Shown here: in pieces, positions 41,877-53,156 of the stretch
Layout: each line of letters begins with the position of its first letter
Position numbering within the stretch: the first letter of the stretch is position 1
NCBI GenBank assembly: GCA_022385805.1
Contig: MU277691.1
Span: forward strand, 183,366-247,365
Source: Pilatotrama ljubarskyi
Lineage: Eukaryota; Basidiomycota; Agaricomycetes; Polyporales; Polyporaceae
Length of the DNA stretch: 64,000 nt
Reading direction: 5' to 3'
Notes under the pieces: model-generated
Told to the model about the DNA's origin: nothing
Databases searched by the model: none
Seen by the model: the letters and a program-made list of their open reading frames with translations, nothing else
Translations under genes and position numbers: made by a program

Positions 41877-42422
41877 CCGCTGGAACGAGGGACTACGTCA
41901 ATGCTATGAGGAACGTGGGACGTTCTGGCTCTGGGCTAGTGGCTCACCTCGTCAGACTCGATCGCTACATACGCCATCGCCTATGGTCCCTGGACGATGT
42001 GAAGATGGTCGCAAGTGGGTATATCGGTGAACGGTGGCAAACAGCAAGTTATACCTGCGCAGCTGCTTCGTAGCTCTACATGATGCATACGAGCGTCCTC
42101 ATGAGACGCCCGTTGCAATACGGCGTCTACTCAAGATGGAAGGTGTTCAAGATCATAACCATAGCCCCAGTCCCCATTGGGGCTGAAACCGAGAAGACGA
42201 CATACACGACACTCATCAGGAATAAGGGGCTGCCGAGCGCATCTTTCGAATGTATGCCCTCTGATAGGGCGAATCTGGTATCCACCCGACTGTGCGAAGT
42301 CAGTGCCAGCCGTCGACCGCTTTATTCTGAGTGTACTCGACCCATGTACGCGATAGCATCTGGTCAGAAAGCGAGGACAGCACACTATTTACACACATCG
42401 GAGAAAAACCATAAGCTCCATG
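41877..42422. other. Intergenic spacer, YIPF promoter and PCH2 3' flank
   Basis: 546 nt between two minus-strand genes. No exon, repeat or RNA gene recognised. Confidence 0.55.
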
Positions 42423-44230
42423 TCAGTGCTGCAGACGACTACGTTCTGTTCCTTGGTTCTCTACGACGCGTTCCATCGCCTCCAGCCACTTCTCCACCGC
42501 AGCCCCTGGGATACGATGCTCCTGAGCAGGCGAGGCTCCCTTCTTCGACGTCCCATTCACCTTCGCTGTGACTCGCGGGGCTGCTGTCGGAATGGTGCCT
42601 ATGTAGCGAGCATGTGCCAAGACTGGCAGCCGTCGGAGCGAACGGCCGGACATTTCCTGGTCCTATGCAAAGCACCACCAATCATAAGCTTTGAGCGCCG
42701 TGAGTTTGCAACTAAAGAGTCATACCCTGCATTTCTGGGCGAGCTTGAGGAGGCGTATGGCGATCGCCTTGGAGCGTTCTCGAGCATGCAGTGTTTGTGT
42801 CTGCGAGGACGACAGCGCAGCGGCCTCTGCACCATGTGCCCGATCGAGACTGAGGTTGGAAAAATCCGCTGTCCGCTCATATATCTGAGCCTGAGCGAGA
42901 CCAGGCACCTCCTGAGAGACTATCATCCGTATGTGCGATGCTCGACGTGGAGATATACGTACAACGTCGCCGACGATGCCCTTCTTCACCAGCTCAACGA
43001 GACAGCCGCGCAGGATTTCGTAGATAGCTTCACGGGGCGGCAAATCGACGTATTGTACGATATCTGCACGGTCCACGAAGGCAGAGTCTGCGAAAAGTGT
43101 CAGACATTGGGAACGGATGTCTCCCGCCAAGAGACCTACCGATAGCTGTCGCGAGGTTGCTCGTTGACATCACCAGACAGTTCTTCCGGTGCTTCAACTT
43201 GTCCAGTTGCGTCAACAGAGCATTCACAACCTAAACATGAATTTGTGACTTTGGGGTCGGTGCTTAGTTAGGTCCAGGGCGACGTACCCTTAGTGCGTCT
43301 GAGGGTTCAGTTCCTGCCATGGCACCTGCACGAGCTGCCGTCAACGACTCAACCTCATCTGGTTATCTCATCCTCTGTCAGTACAGGGATTATGAACAAG
43401 TCTACCCCGCTCACCGATGAGGACGATAACAAAAGTCTCTTCATCCTCGACCATCTCCATGATACTGCTGAAGAGCTTTTGGACGAGCTTTCCTGACTCG
43501 GAAAACCAGCGAGAGAATAGAGAATGTGAGTTGATCTCGAGTAGCCGTGCATGTGCATATCTGTAGCGCCTCAGTGCTCTCGAATCGAACCGAAGACAAG
43601 CCCATGCTGACCTATGGGACAGACGGATTGAGAGCTTTTGGGCAAGTGCTCGACAAAGGGATGTCTTGCCGGTACCGGGAGGGCCATGCAATAACACCAC
43701 ACGGTTCCATGAGACGACGTTGACTGTATAATATCGATTAACCATTGTTCGGTCAGAGTGGAGACGTACGCACAGTCAACATCTGCATCGCTGAAGACCA
43801 CGGTGGCATAGATGTAGTCAAGGAGTTTGGACTTGATGTCATCCGAGTAGATCAGGCTCTCCCATAGGCCTTCCCACGACATACTCGGGAGTTCACAGAC
43901 GCTGGCTGCCATGATCTGCTCGTCTTCGCCCCGGCCGCTCCCGCTGGTCAATTCTTCGAAGGCGTCCGTATCCGTCGGCTGGTAGACATGGATCTGCAGG
44001 GCCGTCTGTTCGATGGGCAGGGATGATGTAGGACAAGGGCACTCTGCCGCGGCAATTTTCTCAATTGAGGAGGCGAGTAAGGGGACGTCTTCCCATCCTT
44101 GAATGGTTGAGGGGAGGTAGATGTGAGAGAGGGAGGACGTGAGGTAGCGATGGACGGCGTTGCGGATAGTGTCGAAGCGAGAGGTAGCATTTTGAGCCAC
44201 TCTCACCTCAACTTCGACCTGTCTGAGCAT
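42423..44230 (-). CDS. PCH2: Pch2/TRIP13 AAA+ ATPase
   Basis: AAA+ remodeller of HORMA-domain proteins, acting in the meiotic and spindle checkpoints. Eight exons: 44230-43774, 43723-43612, 43560-43415, 43358-43288, 43230-43140, 43087-42963, 42911-42726, 42662-42423; 475 aa, near the usual 430-560. Motifs in order: N-terminal domain; [20 protein letters not shown] (Walker A, near residue 166); [20 protein letters not shown]; Walker B VIVLIDEVESL, split by an intron; [17 protein letters not shown] (sensor and arginine finger region); [17 protein letters not shown] (C-terminal lid). The start at 44230 gives [15 protein letters not shown] short upstream exon (PVH-VEVEVRV would fit well) cannot be joined cleanly, so the N-terminus could be slightly longer. 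Everything else is firm. Confidence 0.93.
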
Positions 44231-44581
44231 GAATAATGAGGTCAGGCGAGATTGAACGTACTGTGCACGGGCCAGATAGCGGGCGTATTTGTGGCATGCG
44301 GTGAGCCCATGGCAAAGTCATGTTCCGTGTGCATTATATGCGGTATCTTCACTGAGTTTCAAGTAAGTCTTGAGATATTGGGCACAGACGCAGGAGTTCG
44401 CTTGAAACTGAGGTTGGTGCAAGAGACAGCGATGGTGGTGGTGGATGGAGAGAAACGCGTCGATGGCGGGGCGCCCGCGCGTGGCTGCTTTGACGCGTCA
44501 CGTCCACGTGACCGTCTTGCTTACATCCGATCGCCGTGCTCTCCAGCGTCTTCTGCCTTCGCTTCCTCCTCCTAAGCAGAT
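44231..44581. promoter_or_regulatory. Divergent promoter PCH2 / SelW-like gene
   Basis: 351 nt between divergent starts. A GACGCGTCACGTCCACGTG segment near 44488-44508 contains two CACGT/ACGTG cores and an MluI-box-like ACGCGT. MCB-like sites drive meiotic/S-phase genes in yeast, which would suit Pch2, but this is only a motif match. Confidence 0.5.
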
Positions 44582-45185
44582 ATGGCAGACGCTGCTGCTT
44601 GTGTGGACTGCAGCCAGCAAGAACTGTCGAACAGCACCCAGAGATCGACGACGACTGCTCAGAATCCGCTGGACCCGAGCACTTTTGTCCCGCCTTCGTC
44701 GTCCATCGCACCCAGCATCACCATCGAGTTCTGCGACAGAGTGAGTACTCTTCGTAGTGTAACGAAATTGCTGCCAGCTCAAAGCATTGGATAGTGTCGA
44801 TGGTGCGCCTGCTCTTGCGACCGAACTTCGCGCCAATCACCTTACCGTCTTAATTCGCAGGCTGCACAGAGCGACATGGGTCTCAACGGAACTGTTCCTG
44901 ACGTTCCCCACCCCCGCCCTCAAAGCAATAACCATTCTGCCATTGAATGCTGAAGACACCGCCGGTCGCTTCCGCGTATGGCTCTTTTTGGATGGCAAGC
45001 CGCCTGTCTTGGTGTGGGATCGGAAGGTCGAGGGGAGTTTCCCAGAGCTCAAGGTTCTTGTGAGTCCTCACCGCCTGTGGTCACCGCGCGATGCGGCGTA
45101 TGTGCGTTTACGCGCCTTCCAACAGAAGCAGCGCATCAGGGATTATATCCAGCCGGGCAAATCGCTCGGCCATTCTGACAAGTGA
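44582..45185 (+). CDS. Selenoprotein-W-like Rdx-family thioredoxin-fold protein (Cys form)
   Basis: Small redox protein of the SelW/SelT/SelH (Rdx) family, 141 aa. Four exons: 44582-44740, 44795-44802, 44861-45059, 45126-45185. Exon 1 ends ...ITIEFCDR. The 8-nt exon TGTCGATG supplies Cys-Arg and part of Trp. Exon 3 resumes LHRATWVSTELFLTFP. Together they give the CxxC redox motif CDRC at residues 51-54, so both positions are ordinary cysteine, not selenocysteine. Then come AITILPLNAEDTAGRFRVWL, PPVLVWDRKVEGSFPELKVL and the C-terminal RIRDYIQPGKSLGHSDK. Skipping the micro-exon would lose the second Cys and shift the frame. An N-terminal CVDC pair also exists. Redox partner and localisation are unknown. 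Confidence 0.92.
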
Positions 45186-47506
45186 TCACGATGTCTGCTC
45201 TACATTGGCATGTACAAGACATGGCGACCCGCCGCCAACCATGTATCGATAGCATGCACAATTTAATGTATAATTGGACAGGGTACATCGGCCGATACGC
45301 TCACGTCTGTCGTCCACGCGGGCATCTGGAAGTGAAATACGCCGCGGTGTTGATTTAATGGTTACTTGAGCGACAACGGCTTGGGCGACCACGAAAGTGT
45401 CATTGCGCCCACCGCGGTCCCTTTCTCTGTGTCTACAGGTTAATTCCAGGGCCAAGTTGGACGCCTGAGAGATTTCAGGTACGTCGTCCACTTCTGCCAT
45501 GGCGCAACTTCTCGTCTTGACACACCCCATGGACGGCCACAGAATACACGAGATGTGGCCGCGATGCTGAGATCCAGGACATGTCAGGATCTGTTGAAAT
45601 GTGCAACCAGTCCTGTGCAGTGAGCCATATGGCTCCCGACATATTGTGGGAGAGATCATCGCAGGTTCAGCGTCCCACCGGAGTCACCCTCCCTCTATTG
45701 CACACCGGCGATGTCCCCGGAAATCGCCAGTCAATAGCACGCTAGCCTCGCACCTTCAGCCCGCTGCCTTGTCATCGTGCTCGCAGAGAACACCCTCAAT
45801 GCCCCGCAACCCGGATGCTTCTCAGGCCAAGCCCGGCACTCAGCTGAAAGAAACTCACTCCTTCAGCCAGCACCACATGCGACTCCAAGCACGGCACATG
45901 CGCCCAGTCTCGAATTGGACGTGCTTGGCGAGTACATGATCGTATACGCAAACGGCATATGAACAACTGTTCATTCTACCTCTCGTTCCCTTCTACGGCA
46001 AAGCAGCGACCATGTGAACTATTGCTCCCGCTCCCGCTCCTGCGCGCGCTGCTGCCGCTATCTCGACGGCGGACGCCCATTCGTCGAACGCTTTGCTATC
46101 CGGACCTTCCCTTGCTGCAGCCTGTCCTGCTGTGACTCCGTCCACGAATGTCGTGCAGCCCACACTCGACTCTCTCACCTCTTGACTAGTCCGCGCCTCC
46201 CTTCTGCTGGTGGGCACTCGAGCCATTCCTGGATGCTCCGGCGATCGCTCAACCGTCACTGGTGAGGCCCTCCGCCCTGGCACATGCCAGCAAGCACACA
46301 AATCCGAAGTGCGCCCGCCATACCGCCGCAGCAGCCGTCCACTCAGGTTGGCAGACCTCAGGTGTCACCTGCGTGGCCCGTGCTAAACATAAGTCGCGCA
46401 AACTTACCCCCGGGTCCGCGCACTATCAGCTCATTGGTACCGACGGGCGCGCGCGCTACGTGACATTGACTTTCTAGTGCTCGTTCCAGCAAATCCTGGA
46501 CGCCTGCGTGACTGCATGGGACCCGGCCCACGACCTTCAGCGTCCACCGCGCTCCGCGGACGGCACACGTCTGTACGACCCGAACCTACGTTCTAGTACG
46601 ACACGCTTGTCGTCTCCACGCCGCCGGCTCGGACTCCCTGGGTCATACGCCCCCCATGCCCCCCTTCATTGGCATAAAACGCGATGGGTTCTTCGCCCGG
46701 CTTCCACGCGGTCATCCCCGCTCCTGGCTGTCTCCGCAGAAGGCGTCGTCATGTCCGAAACCTTCGCTCTCCAAACTTTAGCTCGTGCTATCTTCGCCCC
46801 CAGGAGGGCGATAGAAGGCACCCAGGCCCGACTCCGGCGACCGACTGACATCGGGTCGGGCCCACCAGGAGTGCATCCAGGACGATGCCTGCGCCGATCT
46901 TTATGTTTAGGCTGCGCTGCGGTGTGCCTCGCACGTTCGTTGTGTGTGGACGGACTTGCGGCTCTCCGTCTGCCAACACATTCTACCACGTTCGCATCAG
47001 GGATTGACAGAGGGTACAATGCGCTGGTACAGTCAGTAGAGACGTACCACAACGTTCGAGCTTCTGTCTATCTCGTACACTTCCGGCGAGTACACACGAT
47101 AATCGCGGCGTGTGATGCAAGCGAAAGCATGAATTCAGTCCGACGACAGCAACAGCGACGTTCCAATCGACAGCGCGCGCCGTCTTCAAAACCTATGCGA
47201 ATAATACTCAGCGATAGTAATAGTACACACCAATCGCGGTAGCCCGCCGCGCTTGCCTTTCCCTTCGGCATCCGGCAGCTACCAGCCAAAAACGTACGTG
47301 TGTAGCAGGGATAGTACTCTAACAACCTAGGACGATGTCAACGAAGGCGAAAGCGAAGCGCTATGGAGGAACGAGCGCGCCCGCAAGATACTAAAGTAAA
47401 AGATCCCCGCACGGCGGAAAGGAATCCGAAACCCGCCCTGCGTACGCGCCTCTAGCAATTTACACTCTTGTACAGCGTCCGTGCGCGAGTATACACATCC
47501 AGATAA
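45186..47506. other. Convergent gene-poor stretch
   Basis: About 2.3 kb between convergent stops. Open frames of up to 240 codons exist on the plus strand but are Arg/Ser/His-rich, without family features or convincing splice structure. No terminal inverted repeats or polyprotein fragments were found by eye. It may be decayed transposon or simply non-coding. Confidence 0.45.
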
Positions 47507-49065
47507 CTAGTAAGCGTCCGACTCAGAGGAATCTGTGCCTGAGCTAGAACCCGCGCCCGTACCTACAGGCTCGGTCGACACGAGACTGACAGGCGTGGCG
47601 GGGTCCTCGCGTTGTGGGAGGGGACGAATCGCGATGGGCGTCCGTAAGGGTGTTTCAGCCATGTGCTCCTCGACGTCAAGGCCCGAGAAGTCCTCGCCCG
47701 CAAGGAACGCGACGCGCTCCTCGGCGTACCGTGTGTCGAGCGCGTCCTCATCCCGCAGCTCCTCATCGACCGCTTTCCGCGTGATGTAGGAGAGGTACAC
47801 GAAGATGGCGAGGCAGAGGACGATCCCGGCGATGGTCGAGTAGTGGGAGAGCGCGCTTCCTTCAAAGTCGTCATTAGCCGGGGATGCGCCGTCCGTAGGC
47901 CGAGAGACGTGGTATGACGCGAAGGAACGAATGGAACTGCCGATGCTGGTGTGGATGATCAGCTTCGGAAGGGAAAGCGCAGTGCAGAGCATATATGTGC
48001 GGAGGGTTAGACTGGGCGACGCCGCGAGGAGGCAGTTCATGACATTGTATGGATATGGGGCGAGGCGGATGAGGAAGAGGAGCTTCGGGTTATTCTCGAT
48101 GGCGCGGACGACACGCTTTATCGTGATCGTGCACGAGAGCCAGCGGGAGATGCTCGCGCGGAAGAATGCACGCGATACGGTGAAGACCACGAGCGCGCCG
48201 GCGAGTGAAGCCCAATACGAGATAATCGCGCCGGTCCAGGGACCGAAAGTATAGCCAGATAGGATAATGAGCGTTGAGTATAGCGGGACAGGAGCTGTCG
48301 CGACCAGGGCGGACCTGTCGTCAGCTGCGGTTCTCGCCAATCTGTCATACCAGAGATGGGACTTACGGAACGTGGTTATGAAGATGAGAGCGAATATCAC
48401 AGCGTAACCTAGATATCTGTCGGATTGCAACCAATGCGATAGCTGGTCAAGACCTATTTGGATGCGATGCGAATGACCGCAGGGATTCTGGTGAGCACAC
48501 AGAGGACCAAGAAAGGCGGTGGCAGGCGCTTACCTTGGAAGACCTCGACTTTCCAGAAACTGACAGCAGCGAGAAAGCCCAAAGTCGTCATTATGTACAG
48601 AATTATTGGGATCCAAGGTCTGAGTAGATTAGCTATCCGGAGGCCGCGCGGACGAGTGTATGATGATGAGGAGGGCAGAGAGGAGGGAGAGGCCCAGCTT
48701 GACGCGATTGGGCATGGTGCAGGAGAGAATGGCGGGTGCAGTTGCGCAGGACGGGGGTGAGGCGGACGTTGTGAACGGATCCACGGAGGTATTGATGACA
48801 CGGGAGAGGCTGCTGGCGAACGCGAGAACGAGGGACCGGGCAGAGACGCGTCGGCGTGAAGACCTGAGGGCCTCTTGGACACGCCATCCAATTGCGATAA
48901 GCCTGCCTTCTCATCGACGACCTCCTGGATATGCGCGAACCGGTGTGGTTGTGGTTGACAACATGGTGATGAAGACGAAGGGCCAGGTTGCGCGGGTACT
49001 TGTGCGGGGAGGGTATGGGGAACGCGAGAGGGTTGTCCAAGTCGATTGGGCATATGCGAGTCCAT
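47507..49065 (-). CDS. TVP38: TVP38/TMEM64 (VTT-domain) Golgi membrane protein
   Basis: Multi-pass membrane protein with a SNARE-associated Golgi (VTT/DedA) domain, related to yeast Tvp38, with a proposed lipid-scramblase-like role in the secretory pathway. Three exons: 49065-48534, 48453-48367, 48294-47507; 468 aa. The first about 140 residues are Pro/Ser-rich and probably disordered. Then LLRPWIPIILYIMTTLGFLA starts the membrane region. Hallmarks of the family follow: FPPVPLYSTLIILSGYTFG, GAIISYWASLAGALVVFTVS, RLAPYPYNVMNCLLAASPSL and LPKLIIHTSIGSSIRSF. A last helix (IAGIVLCLAIFVYLSYITRK) leads to an acidic tail. The start is the first ATG of the open frame; codons continue upstream without ATG. 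Confidence 0.9.
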
Positions 49066-49920
49066 TGCAATTGGAGGCCAGTCCAATTGAGCAGTCTGAC
49101 GCGCGCACGGAAAGGGGGCGAGAGAGGAACGACGACGGCGACGGCGACGACGAGAGCGACGATGGCGACGACGACGAGGGCCCAGCCGGTGAAGAGACCG
49201 CTTGCAGGGGTGACTTGATGCTGAAAGGCCTGGAGAAGGCGAAATGAGGACGAGCTCTGATAAGTATATATTCTCCTGATCGTTCCCACGGCCCGCGTCC
49301 CCTAGGCGCGATCATCTTTTGCGGGGTGCCGGCCCAGGGCCTCTCAGCTGCTGCGCCCGCCACCCGCCCTCCTGACATTTCTCGTCTTCACCAGAAATTC
49401 CATGGCGCACACCGACTCCTCTCAGCACGAACCCCTGTAAGATTGCACTCCCCGCCTTCAGCAGCCCCTCAGAGGCCCGCCTGGGAGCACGAAATGCAGG
49501 GCGGAGCAATGGACGCAAAGTACCCTCGAACCCGATATGGCAGTCATCGCGCATGGTGGCGGTGTCCTGCGACTACGCTCAGCGCCCTATGACCGCCTCT
49601 CGGTTCGGCCGCGGTACTTTTTCACGCTCCACTCCGAACCAATGCGTTATCGATTCTATTGCTACGTGGTCCCGTGCTTATGACGAAGTAGGAGCGGTGC
49701 AAACATGCCCTGACGACGACGAAACGACCCTCGACGTCGCATGCGGTCAGTTGAGCATCCCCCGGAAGTCCCGCGCGGGGGCCTCGGGCCCGGTTCGCGC
49801 TAAGCGCGCCACGTGGGACAAGCAAATGGCCGAAGTGCTGCCACTGCCTGCCAGCGCTTACGCGAGACGCGCCTTCGTCACCGCCAAACACCACGACCTC
49901 GGTGGTCGTGCCTTGGACCT
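49066..49920. other. Divergent spacer TVP38 / small mitochondrial protein
   Basis: About 0.85 kb between divergent starts. On the minus strand, 49140-49180 is a GTCGTC/GCC triplet-rich run. A TATATATTC element near 49264 is the best TATA candidate. No exon recognised. Confidence 0.45.
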
Positions 49921-50334
49921 ATGCTTCCGCCCGCCCTCTTGCGCGATACGGCTCGCCGACTGCCCCTGCGTGCGGTTCAGTGCACTTCCGCGCGTCGCAT
50001 GAGCTCCTCGCCGCACCAGCCTTCACGACATGCCCAATTTTACACCGAGTTCGCCGCGGGTATGATCCCGGTCGCCATCCTGGGTTCCGCAGTGTATTTG
50101 GTACGTCCAACTCGCTCGATTGCCGTCGTCTCGCATTCGAACCAGTTGCAGGGTCTCCGGACATGGCAACAGTATCTGGCGCATGAGAGGTTCTTGGAGG
50201 AGGCGCAGGCACATGTGCAGCAGCTGGAGGCTGAGGTGACAGAGCTGCGGCAGCAGTTACGGACGGCAGCGGTCGAACCTGCTCCAGGCAAAGACAAGTC
50301 TAGCAGCAGGAAGTCTAGTTGGTGGCCCTGGTGA
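49921..50334 (+). CDS. Small single-pass mitochondrial membrane protein
   Basis: Two exons, 49921-50100 and 50152-50334; 120 aa. The start at 49921 opens an Arg-rich, acid-free presequence (MLPPALLRDTARRLPLRAVQ...ARR). Then comes FYTEFAAGMIPVAILGSAVYL, one transmembrane helix. The intron (GTACGT...TTGCAG, 51 nt, divisible by three) lies directly after it. A coiled coil follows (HERFLEEAQAHVQQLEAEVT) and the tail is Lys/Ser-rich, ending SSWWPW. The layout (presequence, one helix, coiled coil) resembles small assembly or cristae-organising factors of the inner membrane, but I do not recognise the family. An upstream in-frame extension exists but lacks presequence character. Confidence 0.75.
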   Translation: MLPPALLRDTARRLPLRAVQCTSARRMSSSPHQPSRHAQFYTEFAAGMIPVAILGSAVYLVRPTRSIAVVSHSNQLQGLRTWQQYLAHERFLEEAQAHVQQLEAEVTELRQQLRTAAVEPAPGKDKSSSRKSSWWPW

Positions 50335-50495
50335 CTGTCAAATCTGTGACCGTACGGCGCGCGGGCCTGTCAACCATGTACTGTTATCATCACGCAACTC
50401 ATTGCCCATGTGCTCTATAAACAGGATATAAGAACTAGATACTGGCGGCAGCATATAGATGTACTCTGAGGGGTATAGTATAGCAGGTTATACGA

Positions 50496-51932
50496 TCAGT
50501 GGGTATGAGACTTGCTCAGAAGGTTTTTGTGCCGGTCATAGAGCTTCGCAGTGCTGCAAAGGAAGCGACCCGTCAGACTTCGAGCCACACGGGTATCAGC
50601 CAGTGCCACCAACCTGAGCATCGCTGAAGCGAGACCAGCGATAGTTTGCACCTGGCCTTTCGCGCGCTTGAAGCGGAAGACATCGTACGCTGAGGTCAAG
50701 CGGGCGGTGCTATTAGAGATCGGGAAGCCATTAAACGCAGGAAGCACTCACAAACGAATACCAGATCCATGAAGAGTTTGAGCCTCGTAACTTGAATCCA
50801 GTAGTCCTGCCTCTGCAGCCGTACGAGCTCCTTTTCATCGAGCCTGCTCGCTGCGGGATTTGACTTCGCTGTGGCGCCGCCCATGGACTCCGAGTACAGG
50901 CGGCTTTCCACTAAGCAGCGCGTACACAGCCAATCTGGTGAGCGCCACGTAGGACAGCGTGCGGCGTCTACGCACCTTGGTGTTGGAGGTCAAGGATCAC
51001 ACTCCTCTCGACGCTGTTCTCAACGAGGTTCACGAGCGTACTCGCAAACCAACACCAGTCGGCCAGACGTCCGGCGCGTTCTCCCGCGCGCTTCCCAATG
51101 ATCCCGAGTTTCGAGAAGGTGGCGGCGTCGTCCGCCAGTCCGTTGACAAACTCGAGCAAGACCGGTGGTGGCGCATGGAGGAAGGTGTGCAGCAGAGGCT
51201 TCTGCTTGCCCTTCTGAGTCGCGTATGGATCGGACGTATGCTGCGCGAGTATGGACGTGAGCGGAGGTAGCCAATTGAACAGAATGAGGCATTTCCTGTA
51301 ACGAGCCCGAGTGAGAACAGCTACGATAACAAGGAGCATCTTGACTTACCTAGTGAGAGAGAAGCCTGCAATGGCAGAGGACAGGCGTTGCAAGAGTTCA
51401 GCCTCCCATGGAGGTCGCTTCTGCCCTCGGAAAGCAGGAGAAGACGTGATGGCAAGGTGGAACAAGAGATACATCTTCATGGAGTACTGTATGAGTTTCT
51501 ACGTAGTCCGTGTCAACCAAATTGCATACACATCGCCCAGCAACATGAGATGAGACGTACAAATGCTTTGTCGCGACCGTTGGCAGACTTAAGTAGCTCC
51601 CTCCATACTTCCTCCCTCCGCACGCGGCTCTTCGACGAGCCAGGCTTCTCATCCTCCTCTTCCGAGTCCTCTATCTCAATCTCCTGGGACTTCTCCGCGG
51701 AGTCAGCCTTGGTGTCATAGATATCCGTGCCAAAGATATGCGACCCATTAGACACCATGGAGGTGCGCGGCGTCCTAGGTGGGTGCGAGGACAGAGGATT
51801 CATCTGGAAGGAAGACGTGTCCGTCGGAGGCTCGTACGACGAAGAGAAGCGGCTGTACTGCGAGTCGTTCATCGACGTCGACGATGGCGAGGCATGGTTA
51901 GGCCCAGCATACGGAAATGTTATAGACGACAT
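50496..51932 (-). CDS. PEX11: PEX11-family peroxisomal membrane protein
   Basis: Peroxisomal biogenesis factor 11 family protein, involved in peroxisome elongation and division. Five exons: 51932-51561, 51498-51350, 51295-50976, 50910-50752, 50689-50496; 397 aa, longer than yeast Pex11 because of a disordered N-terminus (about 100 residues, Ser/Pro-rich with an acidic EIEIEDSEEEDE patch). The PEX11 region starts at VWRELLKSANGRDKAF and continues KLIQYSMKMYLLFH (amphipathic membrane-remodelling helix), ELLQRLSSAIAGFSLTR, ADWCWFASTLVNLVENSVER, then VTRLKLFMDLVFVSYDVFRF. The C-terminus (RFLCSTAKLYDRHKNLL) is typical of PEX11C-like fungal members. The start at 51932 is an in-frame ATG preceded by many open codons without other support. 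Confidence 0.87.
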
Positions 51933-52207
51933 GTCCAACCAGAGCAACCGCAGCGAGTGCTGAGCGTCGCAGCCTGTGACTTCAGCCTGGGTATCCCAGG
52001 TACTTATGGTCGCGCGGATGTGGCGAGTCGCAGACGCGCTTCCCTCGCTTGTCGAATCCGGCGAAAACACCGCCACGTGCTTACACTGACGCGCCAAACA
52101 AGCATCAACTCCCGCATTGGGCAGCCTGACATCGTCGAGCTCACCGCGCCCTGTGGCGGCGACCGTGTCCCGGTCTGCATTCCTCGCCCAGCTCACGCAT
52201 CTTGTCT
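51933..52207. promoter_or_regulatory. Divergent promoter PEX11 / dynein light chain
   Basis: 275 nt between divergent starts; both promoters must lie here. No clear TATA box; no operator recognised. Confidence 0.5.
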
Positions 52208-52967
52208 ATGGCGACCACCATGGCCTCGGGCCTCCGCTCACCACCCACGCCGCGCTCCAGCGCACCCTCCCCCCGACCCGCGGCGCCGTCACCCAGGCCG
52301 ACGTTCGACGCGGACCTGCTCCGCGCATACATGAAGAAGCTCCTCCAGACGACCTTGCAGACTGCTTCCTGGCCAGAGCCGCGCGAGCGAGACAAGGTCA
52401 AGGCATGGATGAAGGAGATAGGCGAGCGCGTGAAGGAGCGGATGATAGGTGAGCGGGCGCACTACGCCAGTCAGGCACTCGCCCGTCCTTGTCGGGTCGC
52501 TAACCGAAGAGCATGTAGAAATCCAGCCTCGAGGATTGTGAGTCTGCCGCGGCATTTCGCGTATGCCGTAAAGTGTCCGACGTGTCTGACACTTGGCGAC
52601 CATGAAGTAAATACATCGTCCTGACGCAGATAAATGAGAACTTGGGTCAGGGAGGCAGGTGAGTGAGGAGCGAGAGATGTGTCCTCCAGGTGAATCTGGT
52701 GACGGCATGTAATTGACTTGGTCTTCGAACGAACAGAGCCGACCTAGTATGCCATTGGGAAGACTCCGACGCGGTAGCTCAAGAGGTGTTCGCCAATGTA
52801 TGTCATCTTGCTCCGGACTCCTCTGATTGGAAAGGCGGGCGTGCAGCTGACTTCTACCGGATTAGGACTCCATCATTTGCATCTGTGTCGCGTTCGCCGT
52901 TCGGACAATATACACGAGGGGCATTAGCCCGTGCTTCCCTCCTGAACAGGCCAGGAATTTGAACTGA
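52208..52967 (+). CDS. Tctex-1-type dynein light chain (TCTEX1D2-like)
   Basis: Dynein light chain of the Tctex family. Five exons: 52208-52448, 52519-52537, 52608-52658, 52737-52797, 52866-52967; 157 aa. After a Pro/Ser-rich N-terminus comes FDADLLRAYMKKLLQTTLQ, WMKEIGERVKERMIEIQPRG, FKYIVLTQINENLGQGGRAD (family hallmark), CHWEDSDAVAQEVFAND and SIICICVAFAVRTIY. The second exon is 19 nt. The family normally stops within a few residues of that last strand; here the frame runs about 17 residues further (TRGISPCFPPEQARNLN) and its stop codon lies inside the left end of a foldback element, so the C-terminus appears altered by an insertion. An intronic alternative stop was not found. The start is the first ATG of the frame. 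Confidence 0.9.
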
Positions 52968-53156
52968 ACTGGACTCCTGTCGACAACCTGGTTACCAGCC
53001 TGGTTCAGGTCCGGAATCTGGATAAGTAAATCTACTTATCGATAAGAAACGCGATGAATGCGGCGCTTTGTGTTCTATTGTCTGGATTCCTAGACTGGCT
53101 CCGGACCAGAACCAGGAGAACAATTCACCCCATTTCCCCTGCCTATTCCAGGCCAG
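52947..53156. mobile_element. Short foldback/MITE-like element
   Basis: About 210 bp with imperfect terminal inverted repeats: CAGGCCAGGAAT at 52947-52958 against ATTCCAGGCCAG at 53145-53156 (10 of 12 after inversion). Inside, a much stronger inverted pair follows: CCTGGTTCAGGTCCGGA (from 52999) against TCCGGACCAGAACCAGG (to 53116). A perfect small hairpin lies at 53021-53040 (GATAAGTA, AATC, TACTTATC). No coding capacity. Target duplication could not be defined. Confidence 0.6.

Noticed and set aside
44582..45185. Selenocysteine insertion in the SelW-like gene
   Set aside because: Both positions of the CxxC motif are cysteine codons and no in-frame TGA is needed, so this is the Cys form.
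46508..47242. 244-codon plus-strand frame in the convergent spacer
   Set aside because: No family-like motif, odd composition and no supporting splice structure; the minus strand is equally open.
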